Source: Gentiana macrophylla (Eukaryota; Streptophyta; Magnoliopsida; Gentianales; Gentianaceae). Taken from it: a stretch of DNA of 64,000 nt. Shown piece after piece: positions 46,751-57,602 of this stretch. A program made the position numbers and the translations under genes. The stretch covers positions 65,498,583 to 65,562,582 of the forward strand of contig CM047808.1 in assembly GCA_026214975.1 (NCBI GenBank), read 5' to 3'. Each line of letters begins with the position of its first letter. The first letter of the stretch is position 1. The notes below the pieces were generated by a model. That model searched no databases. It saw only the letters and a program-made list of their open reading frames with translations, and had not been told where the DNA came from.

Positions 46751-48287
46751 AGAGGCTTCTATTGACACCACGTTTTTACTTCTAGCATCACACTCAATCC
46801 CGGCACTCTTTAAAATTAATTCAAGCACCACAATAATATTTTTTTTTTTACTTCAAGCAGCATAAAAAAATTGACAAAATTACTTCCCATACCACAAAAA
46901 TGTAAAAAATACAATTGAGTCATTTGATAATTAAAATAAAATATTATAATCCTTTCTCAATCTAATACAATCATCTAATGGACAATCATTAACCAAAATC
47001 CATAACAATCCACAAATATAATCTCATCCAAATCATCAACATTAACCCAAACACTACAACCTTCTTCATCTTCTTCATCAAAATTCATTTCTTCACTCAA
47101 AAAAAAAAATCACAAACCCATTTTCTTCATCCTTTTCTACACACCATTCATCCACAATCTACACACATTCATATTTTTTCTACACATCTTCATCTCCTTC
47201 ATCATCTCAAAATATATTTATTTTATACACACCTTCATCTTCTTCATCATATCTAAAGCTTCATAATTAAAAATCTTGATTTTTATTTGAAAACTTGAAA
47301 TAGGTGAATGTGTTACCCTATTACAACATTAAGAACATGTAAAACCATGATTTGTGGAGACAAATCATGTTTTTATGCTGTTTTTGAAGAAAGATAAGGT
47401 TGTTATGGTGTTTTAGAACGTTGTCAAGCGCTTGTTTCTGATACTAGCAACGTCGGCAACACATACGTTTTATGTAAATATAAACGTCATAACTGTCAAC
47501 AATACAAATATATATACAACGTCGGAGCAAAGTTTTAAGTCAGCCTGACTGACGTTCCAAATGTATAAACAACATTAGAGTAATTGACGTTACGCGAACA
47601 TCAGCCACACTAGCGTTGTCTTGCTATTACAACGCCAGGCCTATCGACGTTCCAACATTTGCCCGAGTTTTTCAAATTACATATAACATCAGTTGTCCAG
47701 GCGTTGTTAGCACCAAACCAACGTCAGTACATGTGATGTTACTTGCTACCAGTCATCCTCATCACAAATGCAGGAACGATCTTCCCAACGGAAAAAATTC
47801 GAAAACCAACCATTAAAACCCTCGATTTCTACCAAATTATCAGCGAATTTCTTAAACAACAAGATACATACGTGATTTGTTTCAAATTTATATTCTTCTT
47901 AGCTTGATTCTTGCACCCAATGCTTCAATTAGGGGTTTTCGGCGGAATACTTATCTTCCCCGGCGAAATACTTGTCTTCTCCGGCGAATTCTTTTAGGTT
48001 ATGTTTTTGTTATGATTCAACTGAAAAAAAAAAGAGGGAAGTTAGTATTAAAATGTAGAGGGAATTAAGTATTATGTTAAAATGGATTGGATAAATGAAT
48101 GAAAGTGTGTTAAAATATTAAAATGTGTTATTTATAATTTATAAAAGTTGAGGGACTATAGTGTATATTTTTTGAAAATTATTAAATGGATGTGGTGCCT
48201 TGAGTGATTTGGTGGTGTAGTGAAGTGAATAAAAAATAATAAAATGAAGAGTGCCTATAATAATATCGTGATGTCGATAAAAACCGC
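46751..48287. mobile_element. MULE-like non-autonomous element
   Basis: 1537 bp. The left end is AGAGGCTTCTATTGACACCACG and the right end, reverse-complemented, is GCGGTTTTTATCGACATCACG. A perfect 9 bp duplication ATCTATATA is at 46742-46750 and 48288-48296. The middle (47430-47760) repeats AACGTC/GACGTT phrases many times. The terminal sequence is related to that of the element at 60862-61236. No transposase. Confidence 0.75.
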
Positions 48288-48296
48288 ATCTATATA

Positions 48297-49127
48297 TTCA
48301 TTTAGTCATTTGTAACCTTTTCCATTTGGCATGGACAAGCTCATATGAAAAGTCCACCAAAGCCCGAATTTGAAGGCTTCATATACAAGCTGGATTTATT
48401 GGATTTAATTTCTCCTATTTGTGATGAGCTTTTATTTTCTTGTTGAATTATTTTCTATATTAGGCCTTTTATTTTATTATTAGATATTTTATATTATATT
48501 AAATAATAATCCCAATCCCCAACATAGAGAAGAGGAACGCAGCATTTGTGAAGACTTTCGCAATTTCAATCGACTTTTACATCATCACTGTAGACTTTCA
48601 CTTCTTTGTTCGCTCTAGGGTTTTCTTTCACCAACAACTCAATTCTTTTCTATTTTCTGCAATTCAATAAGGTATTCTGGATTATTTCTTGTGCGTTTGC
48701 ATAATGATGATGATTTGTGGCAAAATCTTCTTTCCCGGTTAAAGCATTATAACTCCATAAATCTAACAAATGTGTGATCAAATTCATTTTCCTCCTCGTT
48801 TAAGCTTGGGTATCACTTTATTTTATGTTTAAATCGATTCAGAATTAGAAAATCAATCTAATCTCCACTACAGAGTTTTTAGGTTAATTATCTAGCTAAT
48901 CACCATAATTTACATCAAGACTGTTGTTTGGGTGAAACTGGAAGTGCTAAACAACAAATTCCTATCAGATCGTCTACCCTAGGGATCACTGTTGTGAGAA
49001 TTAGGCATTCTATGTTTAAAATTATACCGGTTAGCTTAATACCTAGAAATTGGGTTATTCGGCTAGTTAATGTTGCATTTTATTTTATCTATCATATTGC
49101 AATAAATAAGGGTAAAACAAGAAAAAG
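48297..49127. other. Intergenic, old LTR-like traces
   Basis: AT-rich. 48500-48700 ('CCCAATCCCCAACATAGAG', 'TTTCTGCAATTCAATAAGG') resembles the end of a retroelement LTR, but I find no partner. Open frames are short and without domains. Confidence 0.35.
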
Positions 49128-49435
49128 TATGGAGTAATTGCCTCAAATAAAATGGAATTGCCTCAAATAATTTGCCAAAATAATTTGTTTACACCCCAAA
49201 ATAATTTGAGGCAATTGCCTCAAATAATTTGTTTACACCCCAAAATAATTTGAGGCAATTCCTGAGGCAATTATTAAGGCAAATTACACCCCAACAAATG
49301 GAATTGCCTCAAATAATTTGCCAAAATAATGAAATGCAATTGCCTCAGATAAATGCAATTGCCTCAAATAAAATGGAACAAATTATTTTGGCAACTGCCT
49401 CAGATAAATTTGAACGGATGGAGTAATACTTACAC
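49128..49435. repeat. Cluster of TTTGAGGCAATTGCCTCAAA palindromes
   Basis: About ten full or half copies of the palindrome TTTGAGGCAATTGCCTCAAA, mixed with 'ATAATTTG(C)' and 'TTTACACCCCAAA', over about 300 bp. 'ATGGAGTAAT' is found at both ends (49129 and about 49418). The frame at 49229-49426 is a by-product of the repeat. Confidence 0.8.
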
Positions 49436-49860
49436 CCCAAAGCTATTGACAACAAATTTCAACCCCCACAAATGCTCATAACCGAGGGAAATCAGTATCG
49501 CCAAGGCGAAGAAATGCCTGCCAAGCCAATCTGAGTCAATTTATACTGGTGTGACAAATTTACCCTTCTCTTCTATTTTTTGAGGGCCACAAAAGTCACG
49601 CTTCTTCCTTCTTCCTGCTTTAATACGTTTCCCATGGCTGGGTTTCAACTCCATGTAAACCCAGATCTCTCTTTCACATCAATAATCCCAACTTTTAACC
49701 TTCTCATTATCGGCTCAATATGAAGCCCAAAGAACATCCCACCTACATCACATACCTAACCCAAAATGTGTGCAAGTATTTTACACCACAAATTTACGAG
49801 AACGATGAATCCCGGATCTGATATATATGACCAAAAAACAAAAGCTCCACATCTCTTAAC

Positions 49861-49921
49861 CGATTGCCAAGCGGGTAGATATAACTGAAGCATGTGTTTT
49901 AACTTTCTTTGACGAGAGGCC
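49861..49921 (-). CDS. First-exon fragment of an unknown host gene (part 2)
   Basis: Continuation of the reading frame from 44722-44793 across the reunited AGGCC target site. It gives about 20 further codons rich in Ser, Lys and Thr, then a TAA or a splice donor GTTAAG at 49860-49855. No downstream exon could be recognised between 49436 and 49855. Confidence 0.35.
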
Positions 49922-51686
49922 TGTTGGAAGTAGCACCCGAAAGACAATTTATGTAATTGTTTTTATATTAAATAAATAACAGATTTTATTTCATCTTATT
50001 ATTTGCTTTGTGCTTATATTTAATACACTGAAAACTCCAAGTCAGATAATATGTAGCCATATAACTTAGTGTGTGTCACACATGAGGATTAAGTTTACGG
50101 TGATACACTTGAACTATTAGTCCGTGGTGAACTTAATCAAAGTATGGGGTCTATTGATTAAACCACCATTAATGCGCGCAGAACACTTAATGGTGTGGCC
50201 GTCTTATCTATACCGTCGATATTGGTTATCTATGTGGGGCATTTATATATGATGTAGTCATATAGGACGGAACCGATTTAATCTGCATTTCTCATATAAT
50301 TCCGTGATTGAGAAATCTCATTGAATCACAAAATGATCATATATGGATTAACCTTAATCCCTGAAGTGAGTGCATACTCCTACTGGTTTCAAGACAGGGT
50401 TTGATGTGTTCGTTAAGGAATGCTAAGAGGCGCGGTCGGAATCATTTTCACGATGGCACTATTCTAAAATGAGTGAGAAGTGTGTGTCTCACAGACATGG
50501 AATCCATTCCTTCTTGCGGGAAGTAGAAAGACAATCCCCGTATTTGTTAATCCTAGAAACTGATCGATCCGCGGAGTTCGTATTAGTTATGAACTAATTG
50601 ATCGCTAGTGGGTTAATGGTAAATAAGAATAAGATGTATTGAAGAAGGTTTACGCAAATAATCCCGCTTCATTACAGATAGTCTATGGATGGTCCGTTTG
50701 AATGTAAGGATTATATCAATGGACACTTATCGACTCGACGTTTTGAGAATAAGTTATATCTATATCGATAGAGTTCAGTTTCGGATTTATGGTGGCGTAT
50801 TTCTGGAATTAATGAGTTGAGTAGAAATATTCTGTACGATGAATATTTTATTCAATTATTGTAGCTACTGGTTATAGGTCCATGGTCCCCAGGTTGTCTC
50901 CTAACACGTGAGTGTTTTCTCATTTTATGGAACCTCGAGAATAAATTAAATAGTTGGTCTATTTAATGAATATGCAATATTATTTATTTGGTAAATAATA
51001 TGTAAGATAGAAAAGACATTTTTTATTAAAATAATGACTTAAAGGTGGCGCCCCAATGTGAGAAAATTAGAAAAAGAAATTTTCCTATATTATGTCACAT
51101 GTGTAATTAGTTAATTATTTATTTGTTAGATAATTAATAGAAAAGAGATAAGAGATTGATTTTGTGGGAATTATCTCTTATTTTATGGAAAATATCTTAT
51201 GGGAATAGGTAATTGTGGTGTGAAAATGATAACTCTCTCTTGACTAGTTATTTTCCTATATAAAGAGAGTTCCTCCCAACACAATATATACACAAAATTG
51301 CGCCACTTATTACCAAAATAGAAGAGAAAAATTAGTTTCTTGTTCTAGTCATTAAGAGAAGAAAAACCTAGGGTTTTTCTTGGGCATATTCGAGGAGGTT
51401 CTATGGCGAGGATCGACGTCCACCAGTCGTCGCTATGAGATACAATCCGAAAGATTGCGGCTTTTCCCCTTGGTCGATTGCTTCTCCCTCTCCATTTGGT
51501 GAATCATATATTAACCTTCTCATAGTTATATTATTTATTTATGTGGATCTTATCGTGGTAAAATCGCATGCGAATTTATTCGTAGCTTCCGCCGTGCAAG
51601 ATCGAGTGTCTCGATCGGTGCAGTGAATCAGATCTGACGATCCAATTATGGATCGGATCCGGATTCGGGTTTCTGTATATCTAGCA
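49922..51686 (+). repeat. 5' LTR of copia element E
   Basis: 1765 bp, TGTTGGAAGTAGCACCC ... TATATCTAGCA, preceded by AGGCC (49917-49921) and followed by the primer site. It is the partner of 42962-44716. Its position downstream of the 3' LTR is the inside-out arrangement described in the findings. The ORFs at 51435-51733 are LTR sequence. Confidence 0.9.
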
Positions 51687-51688
51687 TG

Positions 51689-51700
51689 TGGTATCAGAGC
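51689..51700 (+). other. Primer binding site of copia E (tRNA-iMet type)
   Basis: TGGTATCAGAGC, two bases after the LTR. It is complementary to the initiator Met tRNA 3' end and standard for plant copia elements. Confidence 0.9.
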
Positions 51701-51996
51701 AAGGTTAAAACAATTTTGCGATCTTGATTGCATAATTAATTAATAATGAGTGAAATTGAATAATATTGCATCTTTTATATTTTTTTATATATAAATGCGT
51801 GGTTGAATGATTTGGTTGACGAGATGGACTGGGGTTGGTACTTGTTTACCGTTAGATCTATTGTAAACCCAATTTTTCTGGGCATAGGAAATTATGTAAT
51901 TTATTTGTTGTAATTTAATTTCCTAGTAGCTAGAATAATTATGGAATCGGCGGCCCTGTTGTATTTAATTATTCTTCAAAGAACAACAACAACTAG

Positions 51997-52062
51997 TAGC
52001 AGTGACACAGTGGTCAAGGAGCTGAAACACAATCCTGAGGACACGAGTTTGACTCCCCATGA
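51997..52062 (+). ncRNA. tRNA-derived SINE head (plus strand)
   Basis: A-box-like GCAGTGACACAGTGGTCA followed about 33 bp later by the B-box-like ACGAGTTTGACTCCCC. The spacing and both boxes fit a Pol III promoter of a plant SINE. It lies in the copia leader. The tail is not defined. Confidence 0.45.
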
Positions 52063-52116
52063 CGCGTAATTTTTCATGAAATTTTCTAGAAAATTGTTTT
52101 GTCAAAGAAAAAAAGG

Positions 52117-52190
52117 TGTAGCTAGAGGGAATCGAACCCAGGTTGCCATTGAAGAAGAAGGAAGCCTACACCAACTCAGCTAGGTGACTT
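52117..52190 (-). ncRNA. tRNA-like sequence or SINE head (minus strand)
   Basis: On the minus strand, CCTAGCTGAGTTGGTGTAGG (A box TAGCTNAGTTGGT) is followed by CCTGGGTTCGATTCCCTC (B box GGTTCGATTCC), about 35 bp apart, within a 74 bp tRNA-sized stretch. The acceptor stem does not pair well, so it is a tRNA relic or SINE head rather than a functional tRNA gene. It faces the plus-strand unit tail to tail. Confidence 0.5.
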
Positions 52191-52603
52191 TTGACAAGGA
52201 CTTGGATCAGAAAATTAATAAAGATACACAGCGGCGGCGGCGGCAGTGATTTAATTAGATAATTAGTAAACCTCTTGGACGTAGGTTTTATTCATTTATT
52301 TTGTTTATATATTAGATATGGGGGTACCAACGGTCCAACTCAGTGGTTTATTTTTAGCTTTTATTTTCTTTTATGATTATTAATGTGATATAACCATGTC
52401 ATGCATCATATTCATGAATTCCACTCCTAGCATATGCATACATGTAGAAAATTAATATTGACATTAATTAGACATGTATGAACATGATAATTAATTTAGA
52501 TTAAAAATAAATTAAATTAATTAAAGGAAACGGAATTTTATCGGGATATAAAATTAACATGATAAACTTAATTTATGGATCTAAAATTCTTTGAGGATTT
52601 AAT

Positions 52604-53044
52604 TATGTAGTGTCTACATAAATAGAATTTTAATAATCAAAATTTTGGAAAATCGTGAAAAGATTGGACACTAACTAGACGGTATTTGGAACCGATAAGG
52701 TTGTGATTGCATTTTATGATTTATTGCTTTTGATTATTGGAAAATTCTAAGATCCTAAATTTTTATCAGGACAACATTAGGACTATAAAATTCTTTGGTG
52801 AATTTTAATTGTGTAGTGTCTACACAAAAGATTTTCTAAATAATCGATAAATTGGAAGATCATGAATATAGTGTCACTAGTTAGACGGTGTTGGGAACCG
52901 ATAAACTAGTGGGAGCTTTAAATTTGTGATTTATTGTTTTTCGATTTGGTGTAGTGTCTACACAATGATTTTATAAATCCGAGAAATTGGAAAGTCGTGA
53001 ATAAGTTCACTAGTTAGACGGTATTTGGAACCGATGAACTAGTG
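52604..53044 (+). repeat. Tandem hairpin units in the copia leader
   Basis: Three units. Each has hairpin 1, GTGTAG-TGT-CTACAC (52604-52620, 52809-52827, 52949-52963). Each then has hairpin 2, CACTAGTT..AACTAGTG enclosing CGGT..ACCG (52875-52911 and 53008-53044; unit 1 has a weaker form at about 52671-52705). Each ends in 'ATGATTTATTG(C/T)TTT'. Units 2 and 3 are about 135 bp apart. The loop is TGT in all three copies of hairpin 1 while stem bases vary in pairs, so pairing is kept. Confidence 0.75.
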
Positions 53045-53153
53045 GAAGGATTAATTTAAATATTCATGATTTATTGTTTTTCGGATTGTAAATAAATTCT
53101 GAAAATCCTAAAAAACTACCTAATTTTCAAAATAACGAGTAGGAGCGGGGAAT

Positions 53154-54360
53154 GTGACAACCGACCCCATGGCCTCTACTGTTGGCACAAGCACGTGAGA
53201 GAACGGTGACGCCTCGAGCCGCTTTGATTACGGCCCCCTGGGGATTTCGGACGGTCCCGGACTTCAACTCCCTTTAACAGTACGTACGGTGCCGGAACCA
53301 AACGCTTCAGAAACTCAATTGAGGCTTGTTCATTTTCATTTAGTATTATTAGATCAAGAAATAACATTTAAACTGGACTCGTAGCTTAAAACAACATTTA
53401 CCCAAAACTCGACTGAATGCGTGCGCATTGCACCTGAAAAGCCCTAAACATGATTTTCTGCAACTTGACGATTTCTAACCCAAATCAAACATGTTTAACA
53501 TCAGCTATCACAAAGAAACAGCAGTAAAAACCTGATTTAAACATAACTAACCATCACGTAGCATCCAACATTTTAACTACAACATAAAACATGATTCCTT
53601 GCTACAACTAACACTCAACCTAAACATTGTAAAACCATAATTATTCGTTAGGAAGAGCCTCTTACCTTAATTGCCATCAAACTGAAAGCAAAACGCCAAG
53701 CAACTGCAACAACTGTTGATGCTCAAACCCCAAAACCTATTTGATCAACAAGAAACCCTAAAATCCTATTTTCTTGCAAAAACCGAAACTGAAAAAGTCT
53801 GAAAAACTGAAGATTACCTGGATTAACTTCTGTGAAACTATTTTTAGAATGATCTACGCTCCAAGACAATCGTTTCGACTACTCATGGCTGCGAAACAGA
53901 GCTTCGGATTAAAAGATACGAATTTCTGAAGATCAAACTCAACGGTTACCAAAAACTAGGGCTAAACTGAAAACTTACGAAATTACGAGATGTTATTTTC
54001 CAAAGTTGCATCTCATCGCGCTGATTACTTTTCTCTCCCGCGGCATCTTGAACAGATGAACGTATTGGCCACACGGTTGAAGATTACGTTCTCTTTTTTT
54101 TTTTCGCTTTCTTCTGCGTTGGTTTCTTCTCCACAGCGACGTTCCTCTCTTTTTTTTTTGTCCGAATATGCGTATCAATTAAAAGGAGTAATTTGGGGAT
54201 TAATTCATTTGTATAGTTAATAATTAAATCCATTTTAAATAATAACTAACTCCCTTAATTAAATCCTTTTTAATTAAATAAATAGGATAAACAATATTTA
54301 GGTCGTCGTGGGTATGACCAAATTACTATTTTACTCTTTCTGAAAAGTCGGGATGTTACA
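53154..54360 (+). repeat. LTR-like segment, TGTGACAACC ... GATGTTACA
   Basis: About 1.2 kb with a TG start and CA end typical of Tekay/Del-type gypsy LTRs, no coding region. The sequence just before it (GGAGCGGGGAATGTGACA) mirrors the start at 38146, so its left border may belong to that element. It is followed by GTAAA (54361 is the G after ACA), matching GTAAA before 38146. Confidence 0.45.
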
Positions 54361-55788
54361 GTAAAGACATTCTTTTTTGATTAATCATACTTCCACTACG
54401 TTGACATCCTTACATCAACGTATCATTTCATGTCCTATTACTTGTCATAAGTTCCCTATTTGTTTCTAGCTCAACTTATCTGTGATACACCAATGATCCA
54501 ATGGCACAACGCACAATGCTGCTCACCGTGAAAGCTTCATTTTAACCCTTTTATGTAATGAGAGACCCAATTTTAATTAATATCAAGACATTTTACCCCA
54601 TTTCATATAGTATTCTAAGTATTATTGTAACAATCCGAATAAATTCAATCTAAGTTTAGTCCTAGGCAACATAAATATTTGATATATGTTTTTGTCACAT
54701 TTTAGATAGATTTATCATTTTTTGTTATCGGGTTTTACACGAGGTATTTGTTCTTTTGTCTACTAGTGCACATATACCATGTCCCGAGATCCTTAAAGAT
54801 AGTGTTCAACTTTATTATTCCTCGATGAATGAGAAGACTCCGTTTCTGCTTGCCATGGCATCCTCTAGCATATACCCTGGTGCACTTTAAAATTGAATTT
54901 CTCTTATCATTTTGGATATCTAGGAACATCTTCTTCCACACTTCTCTCTACATGAAATTTTGTGAGGAGAGTAGTTCAAGCAAGTTGAAGTCCATCTACA
55001 AGGGCTCTTGGAGCTCTAAATCCATGTCTAGATTAGTATTAGCTAATGGTGTTCAAGTGTAATCAACATTAAGAACCATAGCTATGAAGAAGATTCATGG
55101 AGATCCTAGACACTGAGGTAGTTTTCAGTGTTGTTCTCCATGGAACCATGCTGGAGCTATTACAACTTAGAATTTCAAGGTTGTAATGTTGTTGGTAAAC
55201 TCTTGTATCACTTTTAGTTATTATTCATTGTTGTAAGCTTCTTAATGTTCTTACTTAAGCTCTTTTGCTTGTTCATGTGCAACTGATCACTAAATGTGAG
55301 CACACACACACGAGTGGAGGCCGACCTAGTAATACTCATGTGTGAAAAGGGATAAGACAACAAATAGTTAAATCAAACGGGTGACATGGTGTCGGTATGC
55401 GAAATGGCGTTTATAGGTTCATATGTGCAACCATCGATCTTAATCATGTTTACTCACTTGTTTGATAGTTGAAATCGATTCATTGAATACGGTGTCTGTT
55501 TGATAATTAAGTGATACACCTGACCCGCAAAAGAGCCCGCGGATCCATAATCGGACCCGTCCGACGGCCTAAGTAATAGAAAATGCTCTTGGTCCGACGA
55601 AGTCTGTATTAACCTAAGACGGACCGAGGCCAAGAGCTGGTCTACAAGCCTCCAATCCGCCATCTCATTAGCACGACCCGAAGCAATTGGAGCCGATCAA
55701 TCCGCTCCTCGTGTTATGAATCTCTCTCAAATAGGCGAACAATATACCACACGACAACTCTAAGACAAAGACTCAGTGAAAGGATAAG
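54361..55788. other. Unassigned sequence, old LTR traces
   Basis: 54361-54500 resembles 38670-38770 (shared 'TTTCTAGCT(C/T)AACTTATCT') and so continues the remnant of 37686-38145. Beyond that is AT-rich sequence with no domain. A short gene-like stretch near 54826-55060 has open frames but nothing recognisable. Confidence 0.35.
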
Positions 55789-56111
55789 TGTTGGGTCCGC
55801 CCCTCATCAGCCCGCCATAACAGCTGTCTTGTCTAATTAGTGTCAAACACACTATATGATGTCTTATCATCATTAGCCTAATAAGACTTAGTAGCTTGCC
55901 TATATATACAAGGGATAAATGTAACATTAAGGGGATCAAGCAATATACAAAGCTGACAACACTCTGCCAATTCATCAACTATCGAGCCCTCCAGCTTAAG
56001 TCTGACCACCACCTATTCATAAGCACCACCGCGTATCACCGGTAAAATCACATATAACCAGCCATATATTGTTACTAAACAACCGTTACCGCCACCGTCA
56101 TAATTCCAACA
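55789..56111 (+). repeat. Short LTR (TGTTGG ... CCAACA) of another retroelement
   Basis: 323 bp with matching TGTTGG/CCAACA termini, a TATA box (CCTATATATA, about 55900) and a transcribed half. Downstream (56112-56190) is a primer-like TTATCAGTTGGTTCC. Then an ATG at 56191 starts M-V-A-P-T-R-K, a common gag start. No second LTR in view. Confidence 0.55.
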
Positions 56112-56594
56112 TTATCAGTTGGTTCCTTACCGGGAAAATCAAGCTATTCAGTTCTCTCCGGCTAAAAGCGCCTCCATAAAAGTCATCTTCATGGTGGCTC
56201 CGACAAGGAAGATCACTCCTTTTTTTTGTTTTCAGACGAGTTCCTCATAAAAAATCTCCAGAAATCACGCATTTTCATACGAGATCTCCAGCATATCACA
56301 AGTTTGGCTTAAAACTCTACAAGTTAGTACAAAATCCTCGAGATTGTGCTTGAACTATCGCCTTTTTCTTGGATTTTTTATCGAAACTTTGTCGAAGTTT
56401 TCTCCATTTCCAACAAGATAGTTCGACTGTGCATGCTAATGTAGAAGGTTGTCCAGAGAATCCTTTGAGTTTGCATTTCATTTATCACCGCTCTCTTTGG
56501 ATTCCGACACATGTTCAACGAAATCATCATCAGCTCCACCACAAATCTTAAGATATTTGCGTATATTTACACAAGTGTAGTTATGAAGATTTTA
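56112..56594 (+). pseudogene. Remnant of a gag start after the short LTR
   Basis: About 20 codons from 56191, then a stop. The rest shows no domain. It appears to have been truncated by the insertion of, or by sequence loss next to, the Tat-type element starting at about 56595. Confidence 0.35.
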
Positions 56595-57533
56595 TGTGAC
56601 AGGCTATATATGTCACATGATGTAAATGCCCTCAAATTAAGCCCACTTTATGTTATTTCTTATGTATCGATTACTCGGGAATAATATAAAAATAATTAAA
56701 TCATTAAAATCTTTTAAAGAAATGAATTAAGAGATTTAATTGATTCATAATAAAGGGCTATGTAGATATACAAAGTATATATATGTGACACATTATATAT
56801 GTTACATACTACATATGTCATAATATTGGAATTATTTTATATTGTTTTCCTATATTAAATATTAGGGGTAATACAAAAATAATAAATCATAAAATCTCTT
56901 AAAATATAATTAGAATATGTTTTTGATTTATAATAAATGAGTAATATTTTAGAAATTGTCTAAAAATCAATCTAAATATTTCCCCTGATTAATGCAAATC
57001 AACCAATGCCTTCCATCCACCACTATAAATATAAGGGCCAAAAAACACAGAAGAACATAAGATAGAAAGAGTTGGTGAAAGCAGAAGACACAAAGAGTTG
57101 GTGAAAGTCTCATAGCAAAAGCCTCAAGCATTCTGCAACAACACCAAAAGTTCTTTAAATGAAGAAGATCCAAAAATGTCTTCAACATTCGAAGATCAAT
57201 AGAAAAGTCAAAGTTCTTCAACAAGGGGATCGAAGTTAATACAAAAGTACCTTCCAATCTTCATCAACTTCGAAGTCTTTCGATATATCCGGAGTCTTCA
57301 ACTCATATTAAAAGCACTTACACTACATCCAGGAGGTCACCAATCAACACCAAATTAAAAGCACTTCCTCTATATCCGGGAGAGCGTTAATCATCACCAA
57401 CGAGAAAGGGAGAATCAAAGGATTAAAAGAGATTGTACCACTTTTTATTTTTAATATTAATAAAATTTTAGTTGTTACATTTTTCGTGTTTTCTTTCTTT
57501 GTATTTCAAGGATAATACGAAATTTGTGTTACA
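56595..57533 (+). repeat. 5' LTR of element F
   Basis: Starts TGTGACAGGCTATATATG, ends GTGTTACA before the primer site. TATA box CTATAAATATA at about 57023. The 5' border is inferred from the TG start only, since the partner LTR is outside the window. Confidence 0.5.
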
Positions 57534-57539
57534 AATTTA

Positions 57540-57557
57540 TGGCACGCCCACTGGGAC
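57540..57557 (+). other. Primer binding site of element F
   Basis: TGGCACGCCCACTGGGAC, seven bases after the LTR. It is a variant of the TGGC(A/G)CGCCCAGTGGGAC sequence that follows LTRs of Tat-like plant elements. Confidence 0.6.
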
Positions 57558-57602
57558 CAATCTCTCCTTTCATCTATCCATTCCAAAAAAAGAAGGTCAA
57601 AA

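Noticed and set aside
49229..49426. Gln/Leu/Pro-rich 65-codon frame
   Set aside because: Generated by the repeated AATTGCCTCAAAT palindromes; not a protein-coding signal.
52117..52190. Functional tRNA gene
   Set aside because: A and B boxes are good but the acceptor stem does not pair and no clear anticodon arm is seen. SINE head or relic preferred.
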